Notes: generated from the letters alone by a model not told the origin. A stretch of DNA of 64,000 nt from Owenia fusiformis (GCA_903813345.2 CAIIXF020000008.1:19204822-19268821); one strand, 5' to 3'; positions 10,672 through 23,716 are shown, counted from the stretch's first letter. Made by a program: numbers and translations.

Positions 10672-12399
10672 GATTACATATATTACACTATGGAAACCAA
10701 AGTGTGCAAACTAGAAGGGACACACCTATCAGCTGTGTACCAATGCAACAAGAAGTTTGGAGTAAATGTTGTTAAGGAGAACAAGATTGGACTGAAATAC
10801 AAGATGTCCCTTGGTCATCTGAGGACTAATATGCCGGATCAGAATATTCCCGGTCCGTACATATGGGTTGAGCCAAAAAAAGCAACCAAAACAAATGTTA
10901 ATAACTCAATTATTCAGAATGGGTTTAAAGTCATATTTAGCAATAACCTTATATCTTTGACCATTTGGAAAATACCAATGAAACTTTGTTTGGGTTACCT
11001 CTTTTTGGCTCACCCTGTACTTAGCCTCATTTTGATGTAAGAACATATGGTGGATAAATTTTCTTCATATATTTTGCTGAAATCTTTAATTATTTTAGTT
11101 TAGAAAAGCTGATCATTTTAAATGTACAATGTGTATGTTAAGCTTACTGGGCTCACATGGTGTACAGATTTCAGTCTAATTGACAGCCATATTGACTTCA
11201 AAACCAACCATAAAAACTATAACAATATGTCACCACTTAAGTCATAATTACTTTTCAATAGACTAGATGCGAGTAGAAATAATCTTGATTTACGTCATTA
11301 TTCAAAAATTTCAAAAATTGATTATCAACTTTGAATAAATTATCAAGTTTGAATAAATTTGTTTTTTGAAAATGTAACTTCATTGACCCCATGTTACAAA
11401 ATCACAAAAAGTGAAGTATCTTTTCTTGTATTGGACAGATAACATTTTATTTTACTGGACATATTTTAATTTACATATCAATTTGATACATAAGGGTTAT
11501 ATGAAAATTGAATCACTAAAACAGATGTAATTTAAGTTAAAGAGAACTTTCTACTATACCCACCATGCTATCTGACCCGAACGAGCCATCTGGTGCCTGG
11601 TGGCGAAACTGGTAACTACTTGGTCACATCTGCGTTATTCCATGTCCATTTTTTTGGGGGGGGGGGGGGGGTGTTAAAAGGGGGCCTTTCTGTCAATCCT
11701 CCTTTTAAGGGATCTGATCAGTTTTTCAACATTTTGAGTAAATGTTCAGGTGGTCAGTTTGCCCATTGTACTATTTGATGTATATGGGCTGAAACTTCCA
11801 AATTGGAAATCGCAACTTAATATTCATTTAGTGTGACCAGTTTCAAAGCTCAGCAATATACCTCATGGGTGAAAATATCAGTGTATTAGTACACTGTATA
11901 CTACGAATGAACAAGATTGATAGCAGGACAGTGGACAATGAAAAATGATCAATTTCAGATTTTGAGGATATTGTTTTGTAAATATAGATCCAACAATAAC
12001 ATCATCTGATGTAATAAAAAAACACCATATTTTTATGTAAGATATTTTGTTTATTTTTTGATAGCTACAATTCAATTCTGGTCTGTAGCATTGTTATTTT
12101 CAGGTCTTGGAGGGTGACTGTTTTCAACTATTTTATAGTATTGTATCATGATTAGTTGTGGAATACAAATGCGGCAGGAATCCAGTGATTACTCCCTACT
12201 CGCCATATGACTATGTCTTGTAATTAGTGAGTGGAGTAAAGTTATATTTATTTAAAAATGTTTTTGATGTCCCCATGACAAGGTGGTTATTGCAGAATAT
12301 TGTTTATTTATATGGTCACCCCGACCTCCTACAGAACTAAGCAGAATGTCAGTTGTTGAAATTGTTCATATTTTACTATATACTGCCTTGTTTCATTTA
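10672..12399. other. TAF1A 3' UTR and tail-to-tail intergenic DNA
   Basis: The region lies between the TAF1A stop and the EIF3K stop on the opposite strand. A terminus-like gggctcacatggtg at 11149 matches the end of the 37.8-40.1 kb element. The stretch 11261-11660 is an inverted copy of the SINE-like repeat at 17880-18320. A poly-G tract occurs near 11655. On the minus strand AATAAA at about 12304-12309 could serve EIF3K polyadenylation. No gene is supported; the open frame at 10690-11040 has no recognisable domain. Confidence 0.5.
11261..11660 (-). mobile_element. SINE-like repeat, 5'-truncated copy
   Basis: Read on the minus strand this matches 17880-18320 over about 400 bp, including the aactggtaactactt block, the actggacatatttt block and the tttacgtcat block. 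The tRNA-like head of the other copy is missing here. Confidence 0.7.
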
Positions 12400-15300
12400 T
12401 CACCTGATAGCCATAATACCACATACACCTGAAAATAAATACGCAAAAAATCTGTGATCAACAAAATCAATAAAATGTTTTTAAAATGACAAACATGATG
12501 AAATGTGTTTATCCTTGTTCCTTCCACATGTAATTTAGACAATGTAGCCATCGTGATCCTCTGATAGTAATGTGCCTTATTTCATTGTTTATAGATCAGC
12601 AATATTCCATACAAAAAAGCCATTAACGTTAGTTCAGCTGTACACCCCCCATTATAAGCGTAATACAGTATAGCTATAGGTTTCAATACTTACTATCGAA
12701 TGTGATTTTCTCAGTAATATTTTTAGTTTTAACACTTTCTTCCTGGTTAGCCACAGAGATGAATCCTGTGTTAGAGTCCTTCCAGCCATACTTCAAGATC
12801 CAGTTCTTCACTTGCAGATCTAAAATGTATTAGAAAATGGTGACATAAGTCAGGCAGAGGCAATACCTTTCAACAATTTTATTGACTTTGATGAAAGGGG
12901 AATCCCTGTTTATGAACTATGATAATATTCCAGGCATTGGCTTTTAATTCTCTTTGACCATAGGCTATCTTATGTTATTATATCACTGTCATATTTTTCA
13001 CTCTCTGATTGGTCTATGTCCTACATGTGACTAGGAAATAATATTCATAAGTTAATATCTAATCACTTAACATTTCGACTCTTATGCTTCTCAAATTGGA
13101 AATTTGAATAATGCAGTTTCCAATGTGTTTCCGTACCTGATATTCCACCAAGCATTTCTGTGAGGATATCTCTTTGTATGGTCTGGTAGGTTATGCTGAT
13201 GACGTGGCAGATAACTAAAACAAATGAGAAAAAAAAATATCAACAAAATTCAATATCAACACCCACATGTTTTAATATTAGAAAAGGTGACTGCTAATTC
13301 TCATGATCAGCTTTCGATTACTTTGGAATTCAGATGAAAAGAAAAAAGAATCCATAGTGTTCTTACATTTCCTGATGTTGTCCTCGAACCCTGTGATTCC
13401 TCCAATGAGGTCTGGGTTATCCTGTACAAGCTGCCAGAACTCCTTAAAGCAACATGTCTCAAGGAGACCATGAAGCATCATCACTTTATTGATTGGCTCC
13501 TCAGATAACTAGCATATTGTTAAGGCTATTTGTGTTTTTTATGTGGAATAAGAGCAATTATCAGATCAGTGGCAAGGGTCGTTTTATGTCCTCCTTAAAA
13601 AGGATTAAAAACTGTCCCCCGTTTAACAACAATTAATAACATATGGTTTTAGTACTCAGTCATTGGAGAAATGACACTGCTGCATATAGTATGTGAAGGG
13701 ATATTATGATTAAAACACCTGTTAGATGGAACACCTCTCTATAATTGAATGTTTTGAGAAAAAACCAATTCCCCTTGACATATATGCTTATGAACTCTCT
13801 GAAGTAAAACATATCCACAAGGAACAATGCAGACTCTGACATTTTGGTATCTTTTTTTAATACAATTTTATAATATAAAAATAAAATAAAAAAACAAACA
13901 TACAAGAAACTTCTCAATTAAACAAGAACTGTTAAAATTCTTTTCTGTGTTATGTATAACTAACATAACATGGTCAATGCAGGTTTATTCATACTTTTCA
14001 AGGATACTCTAGGTGCATCTATTAGGCATTTACATAAGATGAAATCTGTATGTGGAAGGTTGGTGAGAGCTTTCAGTAAGATCTGGGCCGTCACGAGTGT
14101 TTGGAAATACATGGGGTTGAACTGGTACCTGAAAATACAGTGAAGTAAAGTACAATTATGTCTGATCTTATAGGAAGTGAGAACTGCAATCTTTAGAAAA
14201 TTACATGTCATCTTGTGACTTGTCACAAAAGTCTGAAATATTGACATATTCTGACCAACATTAGGTAAAAATTGGAATTCCTGAGAAAAAATCACTGCAA
14301 CTTGCTAAGATTTTCAAATTAATCAAACTGGTCACATACACTTTGATTTCTGACCTTTGGATATTGAGACTTTATGGAACAAAGATAAAGCGTAGCTTCC
14401 AATTGAAAAAAGTAAATAAATATTACTCTCTAAACAACAAAATAAACTTGTAAAACAGAAACTCGATGATGAAGCAAATTCCTATAAAAATATTTAATTT
14501 TTCATGAACGTTTCATGCTAAAATAATTAGACTTGGTTAGAATAAATTACTAGATATAGAAGATAGAATAATGCTTAGTCCATATTACCCATAACCTTAT
14601 AAAGTGTGAACTAAATCTAACAAATTGTATTTGGGATATTGCCTAGAAATGCTAGTTGAATGAACAAACAAATGGATGGACATGTCTTTATAAAAAACAT
14701 ATTTGGATGGATTATTTACATATTTAACAGACATAATAATTGTACTTACAATTTTAGGACGGCAAGACTTGCCTCAAGGTCATATGTGTTATCCCTACAC
14801 TGTAGTTCCACATAGCGCTCAAGTGTCCCAAGGTTCTCCGGGTTATACCTGAAATAGCAAAGAAACAAAATGATCATAACTAGCTGACTGGTATTAACAA
14901 GGAAACTAGAGCACTGCAGTGACTTGAAAAGGAAAAATACATTTTATCAAAACATTCTTCTCTACATTCTTTTCTAGGTACATTAATGCATTCTTTGTGC
15001 AAAACTGGAAGATGTAGACAATCTGGGAAAGGAGTGATTCCTGTTTGAAAAATAACATGTGATTCAATTGATGAATGCAGCAAAATTCCGAACATGCACC
15101 CTACCCTGGCCTTAAATATGAATAGAACCTGCCATATATCCCCGTAGCTGCAACCTATCGCATTAAACCCAAGCGCTGGCCTGGATTATGGGTTCACTGG
15201 CCTATTTAAGGTGCCATGGTACTTAACAGGAAATGACAAAACAGGAAGTGTCAAAACCATGCTGGAATCTTAAACATTTTTTGAACCAAGATACTGTATT

Positions 15301-18300
15301 TGCCGTAGATTAAAATTGAAATTCCCATAGTAACCCATTACAAAGAGCGCCCATATATGAAAGAAGTCCAAAATCCCCGGGATTTCATGTATGGGAATTT
15401 TTCTTGCCAAAAATGCCTTATTTGCAACGAAAGTAACAGCATATTTTACAATAATGATATGTATCGTTATTGGAGAGAATACGGTAAAGATTGCTAAAAT
15501 AAAGCAAGAATCTAACCAGAGGTGGCGTTAACGCAATTTTTTACGTTTTTTACTCACATTTTTGCAACTCTGACGCAAATATTCATTGTCTACCGAGTCT
15601 TTCTGACGCACGTTTGTTTCACATGCAAAATCCCCGCTTGGTACTTGGTTAAATTGATCCCTATACGTGAAAATACGTGATTGATCAAATTTATAATTTT
15701 GCTAATTCCGGAAATCTAACATTTCGTTCAGCGCAATCGAGCCTCCTTCCTACCGATCATTTTCTTATTTCGGTATTTCATATAATTTTTAAAGCCCTGT
15801 GATTCAGATTCAATGATAAACTTGAAAACATTGATCGATCCCTCGATTTGTTTATCTCGTGTGCTAGGGGGCGTATCAAAAATGCAATAAAACGGACATA
15901 ACATTGAACAATAATTTATTAATTTCATACTCCCTTCTAAGGATTTTAGTGATCGTATATTTATCTAAATTACCGCATAAAATCTTTCCTTGAATGTTCA
16001 CACGCTAGATTTACGAACCTTTAGTTTCCTTCGCAAGTTCGCAAAATTCCTTCGCTAAGTTAGCAAGTTTCCTTGAGCCGTCCCCTTCATCAGCATGCGC
16101 AGATGTAATGCACAGTAGGTTTATCAATGGTGCTCACAGTGACCGATCTATCGTAAGTTTTCACCAAGTATTTTCAATTAACTCCCTCAAGTTAAGATCT
16201 TCGATTCACTAGATCTGAAGCTGATCCTATGAAGATAGATAATGGGCATATGAAAATCCAGTCGATCGCACATTAAGGGGGGTAATGATGATAAATTAGG
16301 TATGAAAACAAATCTACTTTCGGTTTCATTTTATAATTACAAGATTCTACCGTATTCAATTTAAATGATGCCCAGTATTGTGGTCGGACTTATATTGCCG
16401 TTTTAGACTTTGGAATGATTGCAAAAATGTTGAATTTCAACATGAAACGCTTTGACCCCAATTTGTGTAACTCCACACAGGGAGAAACTCCTCTCCCACT
16501 CCATTCACACCCATGACTCGCTGGACCAGATAATCAGATGATTAATAGTGACATTTTTCTTGCAATTGCCTAATTAATTAATTGTTAGTTGTTAATGTGC
16601 TATAAGAGTACAATAAAAGGTATGCACAAAATCAAAAAATAGATTTTGTATGTGGTTTCTACATTTTGTATGCATTTTTACTCAAGAAAAACACTTTTAT
16701 AGCTTTGACTCAACTTTTTTTCTTGTGACTCACTTTTTTGAAACTACCTGAGTCATGATGACTCACAAAAATATATGCCTACCGCCACCGCTGCTAACTA
16801 TATTGACAGTGATCGAAGAACTCCCCAGCAGAGCCCCTCTACCCTTGAAGTGAAGGAATTGTTTTCCGCGATTATCTTAAATATTTCCACTATAGACTGT
16901 TAGATATTGATCTAAAGTTATACCTTGTTTTTTTTAATTTGATGACAGATCATCATTTTTCATGTAAAAGTCGAGAAATCTTAAAAAGAAACAAGAAAGT
17001 TCACGACCTTGACGCTAAGTTCGTAGAATGTCGAAACAAAACTCTGACACGTGATCATTTCCTTCATTCATTATGGACTATTTTGAGATAATATTAGCTT
17101 AATATGATGTGGGAAGCACCCACTGATAGATATTCATCGGGAGGATGCATCGATTTACAAATGTGTCATGTTTTCTGCATTTTAGTGTAAGTACTCTATT
17201 ATCGCCCACAATATTTCTTTGGAAATTTGATTTTTTATTCGTATATTCGCTAATACTTGGTCATTCCTCGTTATTTCTTGAACTCTGTGAAGTGGGGTGG
17301 GAGCTTATTAGGGGTGGGCCCTTAATGCGGTGATTACGGTAACAGAGTTTTGACCCCCAGTCAGTTTAACTAGTTCCTCATATCATTTACATGATCAGGA
17401 TCACAATGGCCATGGTCAGAATATCCCTAGGTCAAAACAGAAATCTGTTATCTTGGTTCAAAAAATGTTTGAAATCCAGCATGGTTTGTCACTTCCTGTT
17501 TTGTCATTTCCTGTTAAGTATCACGAGACCTTAAGCAGCTAGTAACAATAACTTAGGATCCGTTGGGTAATTCAATGAAGGGCTTTTTACAGATTTAAAG
17601 TGGCATAAAATGCCACGTGATCACTGTTTGTTGACAAACGGGTTATCCTTTATTTCAACTTCAAAATGATGGGTTAATTCATGCAAATTAATAGGTTAAT
17701 CCGACAATCAACATCCGGTAGTTGTGATTTTGTGAATATAAGATAAAACTTGGCAGTGCAGTTGAGTCCCTAACTGATATTTGGGTGGCTGTAGGTTCAA
17801 TTCCCATCGCGGTAGAGTGACTTTTTCACATCAGCCCTAAGTATAGGATTTGATCCTGTGTGTTAATAGCAATTGCATTGGAATTACTCAGATGCGAGTA
17901 AGTAGTTACCAGTTTTGCCACCAGGTGGCTGATTCGGGGGAATTAACATGGCAGGGTATTGCAAAATTCCCTTTAACTTGAATATGCATCAGTTTTAATG
18001 GTTCACTTTTCATATTACCTTTATGTATTTAATCAGTTATACAAAAAAAAATATGTCCAGTAAAAGAAAATATTATCTGCCGAACACAAGAAAATATATT
18101 TCACTTTTTGTGGTTTTACAACATGGGCTCTATGGGGAATCTCCCCGACCTAGAAGTCGCATTTTCAAAGAAAATTAAATTTTCAAAGTTGATAAACTCT
18201 TTTCAAAACCACATTTCTAAATGTAATTTTACATGTAGATTCCAAATATGACATCAGTTTGACTGAATTGTGAATTGTTAATGACGTAAATCGAGATCAT

Positions 18301-18535
18301 TTCTACTCGCATCTGGGATATTGGAGTGGCAAAAATGAAAATCTAAAAAAAATTAAAATTGGCACATTTTCCTCAATATCACGCTTATTTTGAGATTTTG
18401 GAACCTGTTATTTCTCATGAGTTTTTAAAATAATGTATTAATTTAAGTCAAATAGAACATAGAAGCAAAGAACTATATTTACCGGTCAATTCCTCTCAAA
18501 AGAGCTGAAACTTGTGCTTTCATGCCTTCCGCCAT
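12400..18535 (-). CDS. EIF3K: Eukaryotic translation initiation factor 3 subunit K
   Basis: Seven coding exons on the minus strand (18535-18483, 14848-14750, 14128-14008, 13508-13367, 13214-13137, 12819-12694, 12428-12400) join in phase into 215 residues; human eIF3k is 218. Hallmarks are the start [83 protein letters not shown] and LKYGWKD, with a short last exon ending in GIMAIR and TGA at 12402-12400. eIF3k is a small non-core subunit of the eIF3 complex on the 40S ribosome, with HEAT-like and winged-helix parts. The start codon overlaps CCAAAATGGCGG, a YY1-like promoter motif. Intron 1 (about 3.6 kb) is filled by nested DNA transposons. The gene shares a 265-bp upstream region head-to-head with the MCFD2-like gene. 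Confidence 0.95.
15210..17530. mobile_element. DNA transposon with about 88-bp TIRs and TTAA flanks, in EIF3K intron 1
   Basis: The left end (15210-15297, ggtgccatggtacttaacag...) and the right end (17439-17530) are inverted copies, sharing acttaacaggaaatgacaaa and tgaaccaagata. TTAA sits immediately outside both ends (15206-15209, 17531-17534), a TTAA target as used by piggyBac and some other superfamilies. No transposase frame is visible, so it is non-autonomous or decayed. Another element (15517-16793) is inserted inside it. Confidence 0.65.
15517..16793. mobile_element. CAG-ended transposon with 5-bp TSD, nested in the TTAA element
   Basis: The ends are CAGAGGTGGCGTTA (15517) and the inverse of CAGCGGTGGCGGTA (ending 16793). 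The 5 bp CTAAC occurs directly on both sides (15512-15516 and 16794-16798), a clear target-site duplication. CAG-led TIRs suggest hAT; a 5-bp TSD is atypical but known in some hAT lineages. No intact ORF is seen. Confidence 0.7.
17745..18320 (+). mobile_element. tRNA-derived SINE-like element
   Basis: A tRNA-like head at about 17749-17820 has an A-box-like TGGCAGTGCAG and a good B box GGTTCAATTCC (17794-17804). A 500-bp body follows that recurs inverted at 11261-11660. It lies in EIF3K intron 1, antisense to that gene. The head does not fold into a convincing cloverleaf, so it is not annotated as a tRNA. Confidence 0.6.
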
Positions 18536-18800
18536 TTTGGATTTAGCCGGGTCACGTGATCAAAGAGAAAAGAAAGTATGGCTTGCCAACCGGCCAATAA
18601 AATTTTTGACTATAACACTACTCACTATCTGATTTGATATTACTCTTAACTGTATTAGGTTCAATGTGAAATTGACATCTGGGTGGTTAAACAAATGATT
18701 TTTTTTGAAATGTACATATACAAGTTTGCATACTAACCAAATGCTCTCTCAAACCACTTATCGTTTTCATATATTGTAACTTGGTAAGCTAAAATAAAAA
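18536..18800. promoter_or_regulatory. Bidirectional promoter region, EIF3K (-) / MCFD2-like (+)
   Basis: Only 265 bp separate the two start codons. The gap holds the palindromic E-box TCACGTGA (18552-18559) and a CCAAT box (18594-18598), close to EIF3K. The E-box type is bound by USF/TFE/MITF-class factors in animals. No TATA box is needed for either gene as far as can be seen. Confidence 0.55.
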
Positions 18801-20150
18801 ATGGCTATAAACAACTTAATTTCAGTTGCAATAGCAATATGTCTAGTTTCCATAACAACAATACAAGGCAACAATGGCAGTGGGAGAAGAGGAGCCAAAG
18901 ATCATATTCATATTGAGATCGACCCTCAAGATGACAAAAGTATAAAAGAGGCAAATGAAGATGTCGAGTAAGTTTGTTTGCCTTCTTCATATCTTGTTTG
19001 TTTATTTGTTTGTTTGCTTGATTAATTGGATTGATGGATTGATGGGAAATCAATTCATCCATTTCATACTTGTATTTACTAGGCATATTGAAGACCATTA
19101 TGATGGGAAAGTAAAACTAGATTACAAATCCATGACAACGGAAGAACGTTTGTGGCACTTTTTTACGTAAGTTTCTCAAGATCTAGATATACATGGACTT
19201 GAATTCTCTGTATTAACAGGGAAGCTGTCTAATTAAAAACACTATAATTAAACAGATACCCGGTACAGTCTACTTCTCATCACGGCCATAATTGTATTTC
19301 TTCTGCAATGATACCAGTTGGCTCAGATCCGTTTTTTAAAAAAAATTGTGGTTTTTCATTTACCAAATCAGAAGATTGTCTAATGACATGTTATGAGCAG
19401 AGTATTGTAAAATTATAACAATGACCTAGAAAGTAGAAGTTATACATTAAAATGTACATCTTCAGGCAGCATGACTTCAACAATGATGAATACCTTGATG
19501 GTTTAGAACTTTATCATGCTTGGGGAGAGAGGGTTAGTCTACCCAATGATGCCCATGGACTTGACCATAATAGCGAAAAATATAAGAATTCAGTTGAAAA
19601 AGCGTATGAAAGATTAACAGGTATGTATGTTGGTGGAGGAAGAGAACGCACTAGTTCTGAAATTAGTATTAAATCCATTATTAAAAAGTATATCGATAGA
19701 CCGGGCATCGGAACAGAGAGTTGTCCTGAAAACAAACACATGTATCCCTCCCACTGTGTGTATCAAGGAAACCAAATAAACCTACCTTTGTACACAGAGC
19801 GGAAGGGATGGATTTTCTTTTCAAAACATCTCTTCTACACGATCTGTTGCCTGTGACAGTAATAGCAGGATCCGGCCCTCCTTCACGCCACCAACAAGAC
19901 CACTTCCATTCCTGAAAGGGCGATAATTAAGAAGATGGAGTAAATAGGGGTAGAGAATGGATCAGAAATTGTGTGATGAAGGCCGGGTAAGAGACTTGGT
20001 ACAACATCATTTGTCTGTCATCCAGAGTGATATTTTTTCAATTATATTTTAGCTGGAATCGATCGTATCCTGTCAAAGTACGATATAAACAAAGATGGCT
20101 ACCTGGAATACGTTGAATATTTACAAATGGGCTCCCGCGGGATGAGATGA
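18801..20150 (+). CDS. MCFD2-like secreted EF-hand protein
   Basis: Four exons (18801-18967, 19083-19166, 19466-19620, 20053-20150) encode 167 residues. Residues 1-23 (MAINNLISVAIAICLVSITT...) form a signal peptide. Two EF-hand loops are visible: DFNNDEYLDGLE (E instead of the usual G at loop position 6) and the canonical DINKDGYLEYVE near the C-terminus. The layout HIEDHYDGKVKLDYKSMTTEE, then EF-hand, spacer, EF-hand, matches MCFD2, the Ca2+-binding partner of the LMAN1/ERGIC-53 cargo receptor that exports glycoproteins from ER to Golgi; human MCFD2 is 146 residues. CGREF1-like proteins share this pair of EF-hands, so the exact orthologue is open. AATAAA lies 59 bp after the stop. Confidence 0.85.
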
Positions 20151-20208
20151 TAATTTCCATTGTGTATCAATTTCTCAATTATTGTTAACATTTATTACAT
20201 AGAATTAG

Positions 20209-20214
20209 AATAAA
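20209..20214 (+). promoter_or_regulatory. Poly(A) signal of the MCFD2-like gene
   Basis: AATAAA 59 bp downstream of the TGA stop, the first such hexamer after the coding region. Confidence 0.6.
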
Positions 20215-20299
20215 TTGTATTGATAAGTTTATAACACTATATTACTTTTAATTGGGTGACAAAGACATTTTACAAACCAGATGTATTTTATCAATATTT

Positions 20300-21750
20300 T
20301 CATAAAAGGTATTGTATGTATGTATGTATAGCTTTATTGCCCTAATTTAATTAGGAGATACATATTATTTATATGCAATTACATCAAATATAATAAAATT
20401 AACATATGGACAGACAACCTATTTACAAGATGTTTGTATATAATATATATATATATATGTGTGTCTCAGAGTCAGACAGTGTTATCTATTTTCACAGCTC
20501 TGAGATTATAGTTGATTTTGACTAATTCTGCAACATGTTTCAACTTCAACATAGTATGTTGATCATTTGTATCATTAATGCCAAGGATTTTGTCACAATC
20601 AAATCTCACTTTCAGTTCCGTGCAGAATTTGGCCAGTTTCTCTCTGGCTGGAATGTAGCATTCAGCTTTACAGTAGAATATGAAATGTTCTACTGTTTCT
20701 GTCTCATATGAGTCACACATTGTACATAATTTGGATTTGTTATCTCCTCCACGATATTTACTATTGAGCATATGTTCCCCAGTTAACAGTTTGAACATTA
20801 TAATACAAGAAGCCATGGCGCTTGGAAATTGCTGTGCCACACACCACCAAATATTAGGTTTCAGTGTATTAAAGTTCAATTTACGAAAGTGATTTAAACC
20901 ACTGTACATAAGGCTTTTTGTATATGTTCTCTGGATTTGAACATCTGAGACTTTTGACAGAACCATCCGTTTCCATGCATATTTACTAATATCAGAGTTG
21001 CCATATAAAATGTCATGCACATCGACCCTTAGGCCATATGTCTCTACACGTTGAAGCATTGCTTTTATGGGTGAAAATATGTTACATTGATTCTCTACAT
21101 TCCACAGGTAGAATATGCGATAAACACAGATCGCTTTATAAGCATTTGTAAACGGTAGCTTCAGTAAGCTCCAAAGAAATGTCAGGCTTAAAAAATCAAT
21201 GTACAGATCGACATCTAGCCATCCTAATGTTGTGGAGGACAGAGGATTACTAGCATTTTTTGATATATATTGTATACGTTTTCCAATATCTTTTTGAGTA
21301 TTTTCTAATTTAACTATATCACCATCCTGATAATTGATAATTGGTGCTGCGTACAGCATACTTGGAAAAGAGAATGTCTTATATAGGTTTGAGGCTGATA
21401 TTGGAGTAAGCCCCCCACAGCGATTACCTATTGCTAGTTGGCAGTAATACTGCCTCAAACCTTTATTGCAACGTTCATCTACATAATTAGTGATACATTT
21501 ATTTGTAGAAAGAGGTATTCCCAGATGAGTTAGGGACTCTGATCTTGATATTTGTACACCTCCAATTTTTAATCGTTGTGCAGCACCCAGCTCTATTTTT
21601 TCATTAAATACCAAGTATGAACATATTGCACCGATCATTTTCGTATTGCATATGAACCTTCCCACCTGCATTATATGATTACGATATATAGGCCTACTAT
21701 ATGACACTTTAAGAACTAAATACTGAACTGATTTCATAGGACACACAATA
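20300..21750 (-). pseudogene. 5'-truncated non-LTR retrotransposon (LINE) fragment
   Basis: The minus-strand frame 21746-20472 (424 residues) resembles the region after the reverse transcriptase core of LINEs, including the track THLGIPLSTN, a typical SMLYAAPI segment, and a zinc-binding motif CTMCDSYETETVEHFIFYC near the end. The downstream 3' end (20330-20300 on this strand) finishes in an aataaagctatacatac repeat tail. The catalytic RT motifs and the 5' endonuclease are absent, as expected from 5'-truncated insertion. The clade (jockey/CR1-like) is not certain. Confidence 0.8.
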
Positions 21751-21900
21751 ACCTCAGTAGATTTTGATTGTTTTAATGATATAGTAATAATGTCCCGACG
21801 AATATTGTTATTAAAAGTATAATTATGTAATTAACTAAAGTGCAATATTCTGGCACTTGAAAATATCAAAATGACAACCCTCGTATAATCGTGGAGTATA

Positions 21901-22329
21901 CAGTTAAACCTGTTTAGTCATCACCTCTCTCTAGTGAACACCTGTGTCTAGTGAACAACCATTCTCCAGTCAACCCTCACGCATTCCGTTCGGACTTTGC
22001 GCGCCGTATATATCACGCATTTGTTTCGAAAATATTTACACCTCCCCCTTGTTGACGGACTTGTGAACTGCGAGCGACAGCGAGCAGCGAGCTGAAAAAA
22101 CTTTAGGTGTCCTATATTGACCAGTTTTCAGTAAGGTGTCCAAAATGTGAAGGGACGTGTTTAACATTTGTGAGTCACTCATGTTAGATGGTTAGACAGC
22201 CCTGAGGCTAAGCACATACTCTACTAACTTCTGTTTAAAATTGCCTCTCTGTGGTGAACACATACCAAAGTGAACACATTTAGTGTGGCTCCACGGTTCA
22301 TAAGTGTTCACACTTCACAGGTTTTACTG
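21901..22329. mobile_element. pogo/Tigger-like MITE
   Basis: Ends CAGTTAAACCTGT (21901) and ACAGGTTTTACTG (22317-22329) are inverted and flanked by TA on both sides, the target used by Tc1/mariner/pogo elements. Related fragments occur at 28930-29262, 34924-35418, near 36440 and near 54485. Confidence 0.75.
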
Positions 22330-23716
22330 TACTCAATACAGAGTGTCTCAAAATATCGGCAATGGTCCCATTGTGTTATAATATTTTACAAGTGGCATGG
22401 CATTAGTTGTCAAAGTTGATTTCCGATCCTGACACCCAAGTGGTGGACATACAGTGGACAGCTCTGTTTTAAAGAGCCGAAGTCAAACTCCTGGAATGGA
22501 TACCAAAATTGCCTGAAAACGAATTTCAGCTTTTGCAACACCTTCAGTTTGTTGAAACTCTTTTGAATGATCTAACTGTGCAACTTTTATTTTTCTTGTT
22601 TTATCACTAAAACATGATAAAGCATTGACGTCAGCTTTTCAATACCATTTGCATTCGTTTTGAAGAAATGTATACATGTAGCTGCATTTACTTTTGAACT
22701 AACCTCTGAGCTCTGCGTGAGAGTTTTAAAGAATATTGCGAAATAACAAATCAAAACATTATCATTACATTACATGTTGTCCCAGAGGTAAATCATTATG
22801 CCTGAATATTGGTCAGGATTACCTAAATTTCCATCGAGCACAACTATTACAGAGTGAAGCATTACATAGCACCATCAGTGATAAAGTAAATAGTGTGATG
22901 GCTGTGTCAGTTTAGGTACTGGGGCACAGAAGTTTGAACTTTTTAAAGCAGTGCGTGCACTTAGTCACTTTGATGATTGGACGATGTTGCTCCATGTGGA
23001 ACAAAATTGGGATGTGATACGAATGCCCCCCTCCCCATTTTGTTACCTAATGCCAAAAAATGTGTAGGGCCTCATAAATAGGCCTTTTTGGGTGGGCATA
23101 ACTTGGCCTTTGTGGGCCTTTTAAGGCCAAATTATGAAAAGGGGCTTCAAATTCACAAATGTTTTTTTGAAAACTGCCCCCCTTGTTAGTTTCTGGATCC
23201 GCCAGTGAGTAAAATAAGCCTATCAATCTTTAATCTTTTCCTTGGGACACCCTGTAATAATTTGCTTATTTAATTTCGTTTTCATTTTCTAAAGCTAGTT
23301 TGACATTTAGACGCAATCCATCGGATGATTTTTTTATTTTACATTTACCATATTTTTACAGTTATATTCGATACTGTATATGACGACCAGTGTCTCAAAT
23401 ATCTACAGGCGAAAGAAATCAGGTAAGTAGTGGAACGAATATTGTAAATTTATGCAAGAAAACTTAAATGAAGGCTAAAAACCTTCTTTTCACATATTAT
23501 CGCCCATTTTAATAAAAAATGTCAAAATGAAAATTATTATAGACTAGACTCTAACAAAGAGTGAAAGGGGATAAGGATGAGGGAAAGAGATCGGGCACGC
23601 CTAACCGATAAAATATGATTGACGAATAAGAAGGAAATGGAGGGACTGAAATGAAATAAGGCCGGACTCGGAATGCTTGAGTAGTACAGTAAAATTTCAA
23701 ACGGAGTGGCTCCAGG
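22330..23716. other. Non-coding stretch, no gene seen
   Basis: No convincing exon. A transposon-end-like sequence (ctggatccgccagtgag) lies near 23194-23210, and a strong donor-like caggtaagtag at 23420 could be the end of a non-coding LPGAT1 5' exon, which cannot be tested here. Confidence 0.4.

Noticed and set aside
10690-11040. 116-codon open frame just after the TAF1A stop
   Set aside because: No recognisable domain, no splice context, lies in the likely 3' UTR; chance ORF.
15210-17530. piggyBac transposon
   Set aside because: TTAA flanks fit, but the terminal bases are not a typical piggyBac terminus and no transposase is visible; left as unclassified.
19621-19856. Continuation of the MCFD2-like reading frame past the third exon
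   Set aside because: A good donor (gtatgt) follows the exon, and the last exon at 20053 supplies the expected second EF-hand in phase; the read-through has no family similarity.
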